DNA of 45,445 nucleotides, from positions 1 through 45,445 of the forward strand of contig JAOAAY010000029.1 of assembly GCA_026418615.1 (NCBI GenBank), read 5' to 3'. This stretch comes from Candidatus Sumerlaeaceae bacterium (GTDB lineage Bacteria; Sumerlaeota; Sumerlaeia; Sumerlaeales; Sumerlaeaceae). Positions 8,052 through 16,293 of the stretch are shown one piece after another; position 1 is the stretch's first letter; every line of letters begins with the position of its first letter. The notes under the pieces were generated by a model. The model had not been told where the DNA came from and did no database searches. It saw only the letters and a list, made by a program, of their open reading frames with translations. The position numbers and the translations under genes are program-made.

Positions 8052-9293
8052 GTGAGCATTCTCCAGCGATATGTTTTGCGGGAATTGTTGGCGCCCCTTG
8101 GCATCGGGATGGTCGTCTTCACCTTCATTTTTCTCGTGGGGCAGTTCTTTCGGATAGCGGACCTGCTCCTCAACCGGGGGGTTCCCTGGACTCTTGCCGG
8201 CGAGATGCTGCTGACCATGCTGCCGAGCATCCTGTCGCTTACGATTCCGATGGCGCTGCTGGTGGCCATTTTGCTGGGGATTGGGCGCTTGTCGGCCGAC
8301 CGGGAGATCCTCGCCATGCGCATGAGCGGTATCAACTTGTTTCATGTCTGCATCCCGGTGTTGGCCTTGGGGGCGATCCTCTCGTGCGCCATGATATACG
8401 CCAATCAGGAATTTGTGCCGTTTCTGCGCCTGAAGACCTCGGATTTGGCCACTCAAATTGAGTTCAAGGTTTTGGCGAACATCCCGCCAAACCGGTTTTT
8501 CCCGTTGGCTGGCGGCAGCGGTCAGTCGAGCGTCTTTTTTTATCAGTTCCGTGACCCGGAGACCGACGATATGCGGGCTCTCAACATCAAGACGAAGTTT
8601 GAGTCGGAACTGAGCGACGCCGACCGGCTGCGTGTCCGCACCCTCAAGCAGCAACTGGCCCAAATGATGAGACAGCCGGAAAAGCACACTGCCGAGGAGA
8701 TCAAGGCGGTGAAAGCCAAAATCGAGCGTTTGGAACAGCAGACCGTGACCAACCAGACCTTTATCACGGCCTCCGCCGGTCGCATTCAGGCAGACATCGG
8801 CTCGCGCCTGATCTCGTTCGAGTTGACCTCCGGATCCCTTCATGTGGTGGATCCCGACAACCCGCTGCGCTACAACACGGTCCGTTTCGACACGATGAGC
8901 AAAGGGATCCGGCCGCGGTTCGAGCGTACGGAGGATGGCTACTGGCGCAAGCGACCGGAGGAGATGTCCGTAGCGGAACTGCGCGGCAACATGCGTGCAA
9001 ATTACAAGGTCAGCCGCATGGCGCCGGAGTACTATCAGCGTTTCTCCATTCCGTTGGCCTGCCTTGCATTTGCTTTGACAGCCATCCCCCTCGCCATTTA
9101 TGCCCGTCCCACGGGAAAAGCCATTGCTTTTGCCATGTCGTTCATGCTGATTTTCCTGTACTATGGTCTTCTGAATTATGGAGTAACCTTGACAAAGGCG
9201 GGCAGCGGGGTCGGCCCTTGGGCGATCTTTTTCCCGAATGTTCTGTTGAGTGCAGTTGGCGCGGTGCTGTTGTATCGCACGGTGACGAAGTAA
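8052..9293 (+). CDS. LptF/LptG family LPS export permease
   Basis: A 413-aa member of the YjgP/YjgQ family, the membrane part of the LptB2FG transporter that extracts LPS from the inner membrane. Three N-terminal helices (PLGIGMVVFTFIFLVGQFF; MLLTMLPSILSLTIPMALL; IPVLALGAILSCAMIYA) flank the family motif GRLSADREILAMRMSG. A periplasmic domain follows, then three C-terminal helices from about residue 330. The periplasmic domain holds an unusual charged coiled-coil insertion at about residues 177-237. I cannot decide between LptF and LptG; only one of the pair is in this window and no LptB is seen. It is followed after 31 bp by lptD, which supports the role. Confidence 0.9.
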   Translation: MSILQRYVLRELLAPLGIGMVVFTFIFLVGQFFRIADLLLNRGVPWTLAGEMLLTMLPSILSLTIPMALLVAILLGIGRLSADREILAMRMSGINLFHVCIPVLALGAILSCAMIYANQEFVPFLRLKTSDLATQIEFKVLANIPPNRFFPLAGGSGQSSVFFYQFRDPETDDMRALNIKTKFESELSDADRLRVRTLKQQLAQMMRQPEKHTAEEIKAVKAKIERLEQQTVTNQTFITASAGRIQADIGSRLISFELTSGSLHVVDPDNPLRYNTVRFDTMSKGIRPRFERTEDGYWRKRPEEMSVAELRGNMRANYKVSRMAPEYYQRFSIPLACLAFALTAIPLAIYARPTGKAIAFAMSFMLIFLYYGLLNYGVTLTKAGSGVGPWAIFFPNVLLSAVGAVLLYRTVTK

Positions 9294-9324
9294 GAATGTG
9301 AACGCTGGCAGTTAGGGGCAACAT

Positions 9325-12300
9325 TTGAGGAGAATCGGCTCGACATCGGCGGGTTGGGTGTTGCTGGCCCTGCTTGGGCTTGTGGGTGCGCGCCTTTTAT
9401 CCGGCTCGTTCCCTGACGCCCGGTTTGCGGTTGCGGATGTGCGCGTCACTGTCGCTCGGCTGGAAGCGGCCCATCTGCCTTTTGCGGCCCTTGCGGCTGC
9501 GGGCGAAGAAGCCACCACGGAGACGGATGTTGCGACGCCGCCGGCGAATTTCGCTGTTTACGAGAGACCGGCGGACACCGAGTCGGCTCCGCCCGACGAC
9601 TCCGCCGCGCCCTACGCGCCGGAAGAAGAACCGCGGGTCGTCCTGAAACCGGATTGGGACGCGGCACCGGTCAGCCAGTGGGACCGCTCCGAGTATCAGC
9701 GGCTGGCAGGTTTCGAGGGGCGGGAACTGGACTACGCGCCTGCCGGCATTGTGACCTCGCCGGCGCGCCCGTTGGCAATCGAGGAACTTCTTGCCGCCAA
9801 CAGAGAGGAAGTAAATATTTTTTACAAATCCGTCGCGGAGAGGGACAGCGTTGTCCCCGCGCGTCCTCCGACGCTGCGGTCGCTGCCCGCTGGCGACATC
9901 CAGATTGAGTCGGCGGATTTTCTCGACTACGATGAGGAGCGTAATATCATCTACGGGCACGGGCGGATTGTGGCCCGCTACGGGCCGAACATTCTCAAGG
10001 CCGACCGCGTTCTCGTGGACACGCGCCTGAAGGAAGTCCAGGCTTACGGGCGGGTGATCCTGACTAACGAGACGGACTACATCGAAGCCGAGTCCATGTG
10101 GCTGAACGCCGAGAATGGTCAGGGTGTGGCCTACAAAGTGCGCGGTCGGCAGGGCCCGTTTTACTTTCTTGGCGATCCGACGGGAGGCGATGGAACGACC
10201 TTCTTCCGTCAGGTGAGTCCCAAGGAGTCGGTGTTTAAGGATGCATCGTTCACGATGTGCGACTTCCCGGTTCCCCATTACCGGATCAAGGCCAGCGAGT
10301 TTGTGTTGATTCGCGGCGAGCGCATTTTCGCCCGCAACGCCGTCCTTTATATCCGCGAGATTCCGGTTCTCTGGCTGCCGTACTACACGCGGTCGCTTCG
10401 GGACGGGTTCCCTTGGGGCGCACGGGTGGGCAATGACAGCGAACTTGGCTATTTCGCGCGCGTCTGGTACAATTATTATCAGGCTTACTACACGCCCAGC
10501 GATGACGATGACCAGACGATGGACCGCACGACTTACGCCCACGCGCGGTTGTTCGTGGATTTCCTGTCAAAGCGCGGTTTTGGTCAGGGGCTCGATTATG
10601 GATACACTTTCAACAACGGGAGGCACCGAGGGCACCTCGAAGCCTACCGCATTGACGATACGGAGCGGACCATCAACGGCGAGAGCGATAGCGACCGTTT
10701 TTATGTGAACTGGTTCCATCGGACGGAAATCTCCGAACGCTTGTCGCTGCTGGTGAATGTGGACTATCCGAGCGACCCAGACCTTTTCTACGACATCCTC
10801 GACCGTTTGCGCGATGCCGGCGACCTCAAACGCGAGCGCATCGTGGAGCGCGGCCTCGAAACCGGCCTCGAGTGGACGGGGGAGGACTGGTTTGCGGGAC
10901 TGAAGGTGGAGATCAAAGATCGCATTGGCCGCAACCGGGTGACGAATTACGCCGACCCGCGCGATGATGACTTTGACTATGATCGCCGGTACAATGACGA
11001 GGCATTCTTCACAGCACTTGCCCCCGGCGTGGGTCCCGGCGGCGTCTTTTACGGGGCGCCGGGCGTGTACACCGACGAGACCTCACTGCAGGGCACCATT
11101 GACCGCGGGATCGCGACGGACCGTTACGGGCGGGTGGTCGAAAAGGCTCCCCACATCACCCTGTCATCGAACCGGATGCGTCTGTGGACGCTGCCGCTGT
11201 GGTACCATGTGGATGTAAATATTTTCAACAGCCTTGACAAGGGGCTCAATACCGTTGACACGGGCGACGACGCGTTCGTGCGCGGCTTCGATGTGTATCA
11301 GTCCGTCTCGCACCTGCTCAAGTTTTCGGAGCGTTACACGCTGCTGACGAAAGTGGGGCTGGGCTTTGGTATGGCCGAACGCGAGGATGACTCGTACAAC
11401 CTCGAGTTCCCGGCTGGAGCCACCTTTCCGTTTGTCTACGACGGTCAGTTGATTGAAAACACCGGTGTGGTCAACGGCCTTGTGTTCACCGACCCCGAGA
11501 CATTTCTCGTCGGCACGAAGAGCAAGCGGCTGAGTGATGTGGAACCGTTCTTCGTCTATGGCGATATTGACAGCAAGTTCAACGCTCGCATCACCGATGC
11601 CTTGTCGGCTTTCGTGCGCTACCGCATCCGCGAGGGTACGGACGACGATCTCGGGCACTTCTATGAAGCCATCGGCAACCGCAAAGCGAAGGACGAGATT
11701 TATGCGTTCCGCACGCGCGAGCACTGGATCGAGGCCGGACTCAATTACTCGCTGTTGTATCCGCGCCTCAATGCCTCGCTGTCGGTGGGTCAGAATTTGC
11801 AGGGGCGGGAGGATCACACACCGCATGAATTGCTGCGGTACGCGAACCTCGGTGTGAACTGGTCAAACCAGCGCAACACGCTCTTCGTGAACAGCGGGCT
11901 GGGCTTGCAGGAGCGCCAGATGCGCGACCCGTCCGATCCGAACGAGTATCAGCAACACTCGCTCAGTTACTTCCTCGCTGCTTCGTATATGCCCGTTCAT
12001 CAGCGCTGGTACGCGCGCGGGGGCGCCTATTTCATTCATAACCAGAACAACGACCCTCTGTACGGCGACTCCGGTTCGCGCGACTTCGACACGCGTGACG
12101 AGGCGGTGTATAATGTTTCTGTGGGCCGAAAGTTCGGCACGAAGTACCTTGTGGAGTACTCGTCCCGTTACCGGACTCGCGAGGACACGGAGGTGGATCA
12201 TTTCGTGAAGGTCGAGCGTGACTTTCACGATTTGATCGGGACGCTGAGACTCGGCGTTAAAGGCGAGCGGTTGTCGGATAGAGACGAGGACGAGCAGCGC

Positions 12301-12429
12301 GAGGACAATGTTCAGATCAAATTCGACTTCCGTTTCAAGCCGGCTCACGACAAGGGCGTTCCGCCCTATCTGCGCACGGCCGACCTCTTCTCTGCTGGAA
12401 AGGTCGGGGCGTTTGAGACCGGCGGTTGA
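9325..12429 (+). CDS. lptD: LPS-assembly outer-membrane protein LptD-like (OstA/Imp)
   Basis: LptD is the outer-membrane barrel that inserts LPS into the outer leaflet. The 1034-aa product has an N-terminal hydrophobic segment (about 11-29), then an unusual Ala/Asp/Pro-rich acidic spacer to about residue 185. An OstA/LptA-like beta domain follows at about 190-300 (DIQIESADFLDYDEERNIIY, GRIVARYGPNILKADRVLVD). Next comes the LptD hallmark region (FTMCDFPVPHYRIKA, RNAVLYIREIPVLWLPYYTR) and a long barrel of alternating strands. The start is TTG at 9325 with AGGGG six bases upstream. It lacks the classic four-cysteine arrangement of E. coli LptD. It lies downstream of the LptF/G gene, as expected for one export route. 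Confidence 0.9.
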   Translation: MRRIGSTSAGWVLLALLGLVGARLLSGSFPDARFAVADVRVTVARLEAAHLPFAALAAAGEEATTETDVATPPANFAVYERPADTESAPPDDSAAPYAPEEEPRVVLKPDWDAAPVSQWDRSEYQRLAGFEGRELDYAPAGIVTSPARPLAIEELLAANREEVNIFYKSVAERDSVVPARPPTLRSLPAGDIQIESADFLDYDEERNIIYGHGRIVARYGPNILKADRVLVDTRLKEVQAYGRVILTNETDYIEAESMWLNAENGQGVAYKVRGRQGPFYFLGDPTGGDGTTFFRQVSPKESVFKDASFTMCDFPVPHYRIKASEFVLIRGERIFARNAVLYIREIPVLWLPYYTRSLRDGFPWGARVGNDSELGYFARVWYNYYQAYYTPSDDDDQTMDRTTYAHARLFVDFLSKRGFGQGLDYGYTFNNGRHRGHLEAYRIDDTERTINGESDSDRFYVNWFHRTEISERLSLLVNVDYPSDPDLFYDILDRLRDAGDLKRERIVERGLETGLEWTGEDWFAGLKVEIKDRIGRNRVTNYADPRDDDFDYDRRYNDEAFFTALAPGVGPGGVFYGAPGVYTDETSLQGTIDRGIATDRYGRVVEKAPHITLSSNRMRLWTLPLWYHVDVNIFNSLDKGLNTVDTGDDAFVRGFDVYQSVSHLLKFSERYTLLTKVGLGFGMAEREDDSYNLEFPAGATFPFVYDGQLIENTGVVNGLVFTDPETFLVGTKSKRLSDVEPFFVYGDIDSKFNARITDALSAFVRYRIREGTDDDLGHFYEAIGNRKAKDEIYAFRTREHWIEAGLNYSLLYPRLNASLSVGQNLQGREDHTPHELLRYANLGVNWSNQRNTLFVNSGLGLQERQMRDPSDPNEYQQHSLSYFLAASYMPVHQRWYARGGAYFIHNQNNDPLYGDSGSRDFDTRDEAVYNVSVGRKFGTKYLVEYSSRYRTREDTEVDHFVKVERDFHDLIGTLRLGVKGERLSDRDEDEQREDNVQIKFDFRFKPAHDKGVPPYLRTADLFSAGKVGAFETGG

Positions 12430-12462
12430 CCACAGACGCCGCTGGGAGGAAACCATCGGATC

Positions 12463-12855
12463 ATGTCTAATAAGAAAAAGATTCTGGCTATAGACGACGA
12501 GAGCGACCTGTTGCTCATCCTCAAAACGGCGTTGTTCGCCGAGGGGTTTGAGGTGTTAACGGCCACGAACGGCCCGGACGGCCTTGCGTTGGCTGGCGAT
12601 CATGTGCCGGACCTCATCATCCTCGACATGATGATGCCCGAGATGGACGGCTTCGAAGTCCTGAAAGAATTGCGTGCGTCGGATACGACCGCCCGCATTC
12701 CGGTGATCATGTTGACGGGCGTGTCCGAAAGGGCGAAAATCCGCTCGGCGCTGGATCAGGGGATTGATTACTATGTGATCAAGCCGTTCGAGTTTCACGA
12801 TCTGATGTCGAAGATCAAAATAGCCATGGCGGACGCGGAGCCCCCGGGGCTGTGA
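12463..12855 (+). CDS. Single-domain response regulator (CheY-like receiver)
   Basis: A 130-aa stand-alone receiver domain. The acidic pair is D11/D12, the phosphoacceptor D55 in LIILDMMMPEMDG, the conserved Thr T85 in MLTG and the Lys K107 in VIKPF. There is no output domain, so it must act by protein contact. GGAGGAAA upstream supports ATG at 12463. It sits 33 bp after lptD and before a Wzz-like gene, with no histidine kinase in the window. Its position suggests a role in envelope or polysaccharide control, but that is inference from location only. Confidence 0.93.
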   Translation: MSNKKKILAIDDESDLLLILKTALFAEGFEVLTATNGPDGLALAGDHVPDLIILDMMMPEMDGFEVLKELRASDTTARIPVIMLTGVSERAKIRSALDQGIDYYVIKPFEFHDLMSKIKIAMADAEPPGL

Positions 12856-12922
12856 CACCGCCGATGCGCGTCCAGCGGGGAACGCAGGACGGCCAGCCCA
12901 GCCGGACAGGAGACTCGAGAAG

Positions 12923-14164
12923 ATGCCCATAACCCGCCGGGATAACGAGCGCGATGTGCTTGCGCCGCATATCCTATACTTTTGGTCGCATCGGTGGGGG
13001 CTTGTCGGATTTGCCTTGGCGTGTGCCCTGGCGGCCTACGGTGCCATGTGGGTTTGGCCCGAGGAGTTCGAGACGCGGGCGCAGTTGTTCGTCAATCCGT
13101 TGCGTGTTGTGGGCGCTGCTGCAAGCGCCGAAACGGTGGCCGGCCTGATCAAGAACGACGAGTTGCTGAGCAAAGTGCGCGAGGAATATGCGCGGCGGTT
13201 CGGCGGCAAACCGCCAGTGTTCGAAAAGTTCAAAAAACAATTTTCGACCAAAACCGACATCTTGCAGGATACGGCCATGAGGCGCGAGGTGTCGCCGGTC
13301 ATTTCGCTCAGCGTCCGGGCGCAGGGCCGCGAGCAGGCCAGATTCCTCCTGGATGCCTGGACACGGCTCGCCGTGGCCGAGTATGGCAATTTCTCGGTGG
13401 CCAATGTGCGCCAGAAGTACGACGCGGCCGCCGAGCGACGGACAGCCTTGGAGGCGGAACTGCGCGCGGCCGAGCAGGAGCAATCGCGTTTGGCCGTGCA
13501 ACTGGCTTACAAAGAGAAAGTCTTAGCCGAGACCATGGATATCTTGGCACCGTCGCAGATCCGGCATTCGGCGCTGCAGGAGAGGCGAATCGCCTCGACC
13601 GTTGATTCGGGGGGCAACAATTTTCAGGTGAGTGTCGAGCCATTTGTGAATGTGCCAAGCCAGCGGCTGGGTTTGCTGGCAAGGCTGGCGGATCGGCGCA
13701 TGGAACTTGCGTTGGCGCGCACGGCGGGCGGGGACGCTGCGACCACCGCCGTTGCCCGGCTCGAGGCGGAAGTGGCGGCGCTGAGCACGGTGATTGCGGA
13801 TACCGAGGCCTCGGTGACGGCATTGCAGGCGGAGGTGGCGGCGCTGGCCGAGGAGCACGCGCGCGCGGTGCGAACGGTGGACTCCAAACGGGCTACCTTG
13901 TTGGAGTTCAACCATTTTATGGATAAAGTGTTCACCGAGGTTTCGATGTTCATTGATCCGGCTGCTACGCAGGGGCGCACCGGGTCGGACATTAGCATTC
14001 TGTCGGGAGCGGTGACACCGGAGAAGCGGGTCTGGCCGAAGCGGACTTTGGTCGGCGGGGCGGCGGGGGTGCTGGCATTCCTGCTGGGCGTTATCATGTT
14101 GGCCACGCGCCGATATTTGCAAATGGCGCGCTTGCGCGCCGGGGACGCCGACGCTGTGGCCTGA
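12923..14164 (+). CDS. Wzz/GumC-like polysaccharide co-polymerase
   Basis: A 413-aa inner-membrane protein with Wzz topology. The first transmembrane helix is at about 25-46. A large periplasmic part has heptad-rich coiled coil (about 165-210 and 255-310), and a second helix at about 376-394 is preceded by a Pro/Lys-containing segment (VTPEKRVWPKRTL) like the family's proline-rich motif. Members set chain length of O-antigen or exopolysaccharide. No tyrosine kinase domain is fused. A GGAG sequence precedes the ATG. It is in line with the receiver gene upstream and the pseudopilin-like gene 17 bp downstream. Wzy_C and glycosyltransferase genes lie 20 kb away. Confidence 0.8.
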   Translation: MPITRRDNERDVLAPHILYFWSHRWGLVGFALACALAAYGAMWVWPEEFETRAQLFVNPLRVVGAAASAETVAGLIKNDELLSKVREEYARRFGGKPPVFEKFKKQFSTKTDILQDTAMRREVSPVISLSVRAQGREQARFLLDAWTRLAVAEYGNFSVANVRQKYDAAAERRTALEAELRAAEQEQSRLAVQLAYKEKVLAETMDILAPSQIRHSALQERRIASTVDSGGNNFQVSVEPFVNVPSQRLGLLARLADRRMELALARTAGGDAATTAVARLEAEVAALSTVIADTEASVTALQAEVAALAEEHARAVRTVDSKRATLLEFNHFMDKVFTEVSMFIDPAATQGRTGSDISILSGAVTPEKRVWPKRTLVGGAAGVLAFLLGVIMLATRRYLQMARLRAGDADAVA

Positions 14165-14181
14165 ACGGGAGGCATGCGGCG

Positions 14182-14643
14182 ATGAAACGGATCGTCATCG
14201 TGATTGTCATCGTGGCCGTGGCAGCGGGGGCCGTCCTGCTGGGATTCGTCAATCCAGAGTCAGCCGTGGGGCGCGTGCGCTATGTGGTGTTTCGCGCTTT
14301 GGGTTTGGTGTCGTCGGTCGCGCCGCCCAAACCGAAGGCACCGGGGAGTATCGCCAGTGCACGGATTTGTCGGGAGAATCTCACCCGGATTCAAAACGCG
14401 AAGCGGCGTGCGGGCGACTTGCGCCAGAACAATATCGGCAATGTAACCTGGGAGGAGGTTATTGCCGCCATGTACCCCAATGATCCGCGCGTGAAGGGCA
14501 ACACGAGACGGGTCAATGAACTCATGCCCAAGTGTCCGGACGGCGGGTACTACACTCTGGGGACGATGCAGGAAATGTGCAAGTGCTCGATCGGCGGCCA
14601 AAATACGGCCACGATCGAGGACGATCATGTCATCACCAAATAG
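14182..14643 (+). CDS. Membrane-anchored pseudopilin-like C-terminal-domain protein
   Basis: A 153-aa product with one N-terminal membrane helix (IVIVIVIVAVAAGAVLLG), a Pro/Lys linker and a soluble domain at about residues 60-150. That domain reads CRENLTRIQNAKRRAG, then TWEEVIAA, CPDGGYYTLGT and CKCSIGG. This matches the C-terminal pattern of type II pseudopilins in PVC-like bacteria (a residue-listing helix followed by CP-GG-Y and CS-I-G). The prepilin peptidase motif with Glu5 is absent, so it is unlikely to be processed as a pilin. The cysteines at 63, 118, 133 and 135 may form disulfides. It may belong with the Wzz-like gene 17 bp upstream. Function is unknown. Confidence 0.75.
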   Translation: MKRIVIVIVIVAVAAGAVLLGFVNPESAVGRVRYVVFRALGLVSSVAPPKPKAPGSIASARICRENLTRIQNAKRRAGDLRQNNIGNVTWEEVIAAMYPNDPRVKGNTRRVNELMPKCPDGGYYTLGTMQEMCKCSIGGQNTATIEDDHVITK

Positions 14644-14712
14644 CGGGAGCGATGGATCTACCGGTGCCGGTGAGCGAATTTTGCCGGCGCGCGCCAGTAT
14701 TCGAGACCGGTT

Positions 14713-14738
14713 TGCCTTCCGTAAGGCAGCGCTTTTTT
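14713..14738 (+). terminator. Weak intrinsic terminator upstream of rpmF
   Basis: TGCCTT (14713-14718), loop CCGT, AAGGCA (14723-14728), then GCGC and six T (14733-14738). The stem is short and the T-run is displaced by four bases, so termination may be partial. It would separate the pseudopilin-like transcript from rpmF. Confidence 0.5.
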
Positions 14739-14757
14739 ATCGTTGGAGGAATTGATC

Positions 14758-14952
14758 ATGCCAGTCCCAAGGCGGCGACACTGTCCGTCACGCAAGAACC
14801 GTCGGCGTCATCACGAGAGGTTGACGGGGATTCAGGGTTGGTCCACCTGCCCGAACTGTGGCGGGCTGTTGGTGTCACACCGGGTTTGCTCGAAGTGTGG
14901 GAATTACAAAGGCCGCCATTTTGGGCCGGTCAAACCGGTGAAGGCTGAGTAA
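14758..14952 (+). CDS. rpmF: 50S ribosomal protein L32 (bL32)
   Basis: A 64-aa zinc-binding form of bL32, a small protein of the large ribosomal subunit. It starts MPVPRRRHCPSRKNRRRHH and has CPNC (C31, C34) and CSKC (C44, C47) as the zinc ribbon, with the family phrase HRVCSKCGNYKGR. ATG at 14758 has GGAGGA eight bases upstream; a TTG at 14743 overlaps that site and was rejected. The tail is slightly extended beyond the usual end. Genes for rpmF and plsX are neighbours in many bacteria, as here, though a terminator lies between them. Confidence 0.96.
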   Translation: MPVPRRRHCPSRKNRRRHHERLTGIQGWSTCPNCGGLLVSHRVCSKCGNYKGRHFGPVKPVKAE

Positions 14953-14996
14953 CGGTTACGCTCTGCATTCACCGAGCGGCAATGCAGCGGTATGGT

Positions 14997-15036
14997 GCGG
15001 CTTCGGAGTCATGATTCAGGTTCCGGAGCCGCTTTT
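14997..15036 (+). terminator. Intrinsic terminator after rpmF
   Basis: An eleven-pair stem with one G-U pair (14997-15007 with 15022-15032), a 14-base loop and four T. It ends the rpmF transcript about 45 bp past its stop codon and ahead of plsX. Confidence 0.75.
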
Positions 15037-15112
15037 CGTTGTACGGTCTTGAATCGGTGGTGTTGCGGGCGCTCGCGCCCCGGCGCCAAGCAAACAGGAT
15101 GACAGGCAGGAG

Positions 15113-16219
15113 ATGTCACGCTTTCAGACCTTGAGGGAGGAAGTCCGCCGGCGCCAGCGGGCGGCAAGGCGTGTGGCGACGACCGTGGCGCTCGACGCCA
15201 TGGGAACCGATCACGGGCCGGAGGAATTGCTGCAGGGTGCCTACGAGGCCTTGGAAGCGCTGCCGCTGGTCACGGTCATCGCGACCGGGCCACGCGCGCA
15301 TCTGGAGGCGCTCATCGCGAAACGGGGCTGGCGGCACCCGCGGTTGCAAGTTGAGGACGCCACGGAAGTCGTGGGCATGGACGAGTTGCCGAAAGACTCG
15401 CTGCGCAAGGAGAACTCTTCGATTTCCGTTGCAGCGCGTCTCGTTGCGCAAGGGCGCGCGGGGGGTCTCGTTTCGGCGGGGAACACGGGCGCGACCATGG
15501 CGGCGGTCATCCGTCACTGGCGCCGCCTTCCGGGCATCAGCCGTCCTGCGGTATCCGCTCACATTCCGCATCCCAAGCACCCATGCATTTTTTTGGATGT
15601 GGGGGCGAATGTGGATTGCAGGCCACGGCATTTGCTCGACTTTGCCATCATGGGCCATGTGTATGCGCACTACATGTTTCACCGGCGCAATCCGCGGGTG
15701 GGCCTGCTGTCAATAGGTGAGGAAGACATCAAGGGCAACGAGCAGACGCTGGCGGCCCAGCAACTGCTGCGCTCCGTGCCGCTGAACTTCTGCGGCAACG
15801 CCGAGGGGCGCGATCTCTTTCTCGGGAAATTCGATGTCGTCGTTTGCGATGGTTTCGTCGGCAATGTGCTGCTGAAGTTCGGCGAGGGTCTGGTCGAGTT
15901 TGTTTTTGACCATCTGAAGGCCGAGGTTCGCCGCAATGCGCTGTCGCAACTGGGGGCGCTGGCCATGATGCCGGTGTTCCGTTCTTTTAAGAAAATGATT
16001 GACGCCTCGGAGTATGGCGGCGCGCCGCTGCTCGGGCTCAACGGCACTTGCATCATTTGCCATGGCTCGTCGCAGGCAAAATCGATCCGCAACGCGATCC
16101 GGGTTGCTGCCGATTTTGCCGGTGCGAAGATCAACCAACATATCGTTCAGGTGGCGGCCAAGGTTCACGAGGCTCTGGCGCGGCCGACGGGCGAAGCAGC
16201 AGGCGGTGTGGCCGGCTAA
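15113..16219 (+). CDS. plsX: Phosphate acyltransferase PlsX
   Basis: PlsX makes acyl-phosphate from acyl-ACP, the first step of the PlsX/PlsY route to lysophosphatidate. The 368-aa product shows family landmarks in order: [103 protein letters not shown] and [18 protein letters not shown]. It is slightly longer than usual because of a basic N-terminal extension (about 22 residues). AGGCAGGAG abuts the ATG. No fabH follows; secA starts 74 bp downstream instead of the usual fatty-acid genes. Confidence 0.96.
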   Translation: MSRFQTLREEVRRRQRAARRVATTVALDAMGTDHGPEELLQGAYEALEALPLVTVIATGPRAHLEALIAKRGWRHPRLQVEDATEVVGMDELPKDSLRKENSSISVAARLVAQGRAGGLVSAGNTGATMAAVIRHWRRLPGISRPAVSAHIPHPKHPCIFLDVGANVDCRPRHLLDFAIMGHVYAHYMFHRRNPRVGLLSIGEEDIKGNEQTLAAQQLLRSVPLNFCGNAEGRDLFLGKFDVVVCDGFVGNVLLKFGEGLVEFVFDHLKAEVRRNALSQLGALAMMPVFRSFKKMIDASEYGGAPLLGLNGTCIICHGSSQAKSIRNAIRVAADFAGAKINQHIVQVAAKVHEALARPTGEAAGGVAG

Positions 16220-16293
16220 GAGGCGCAACGCCGCCAATCAGCCGGCCGCAGCGCGGTACCTTAAGATTCACCGAGAGGAAAGAGAAGCGGCGG

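Noticed and set aside
16048-16293. 82-codon extension upstream of secA, overlapping plsX
   Set aside because: It overlaps plsX in another frame and lacks SecA similarity; the family start is at 16294.
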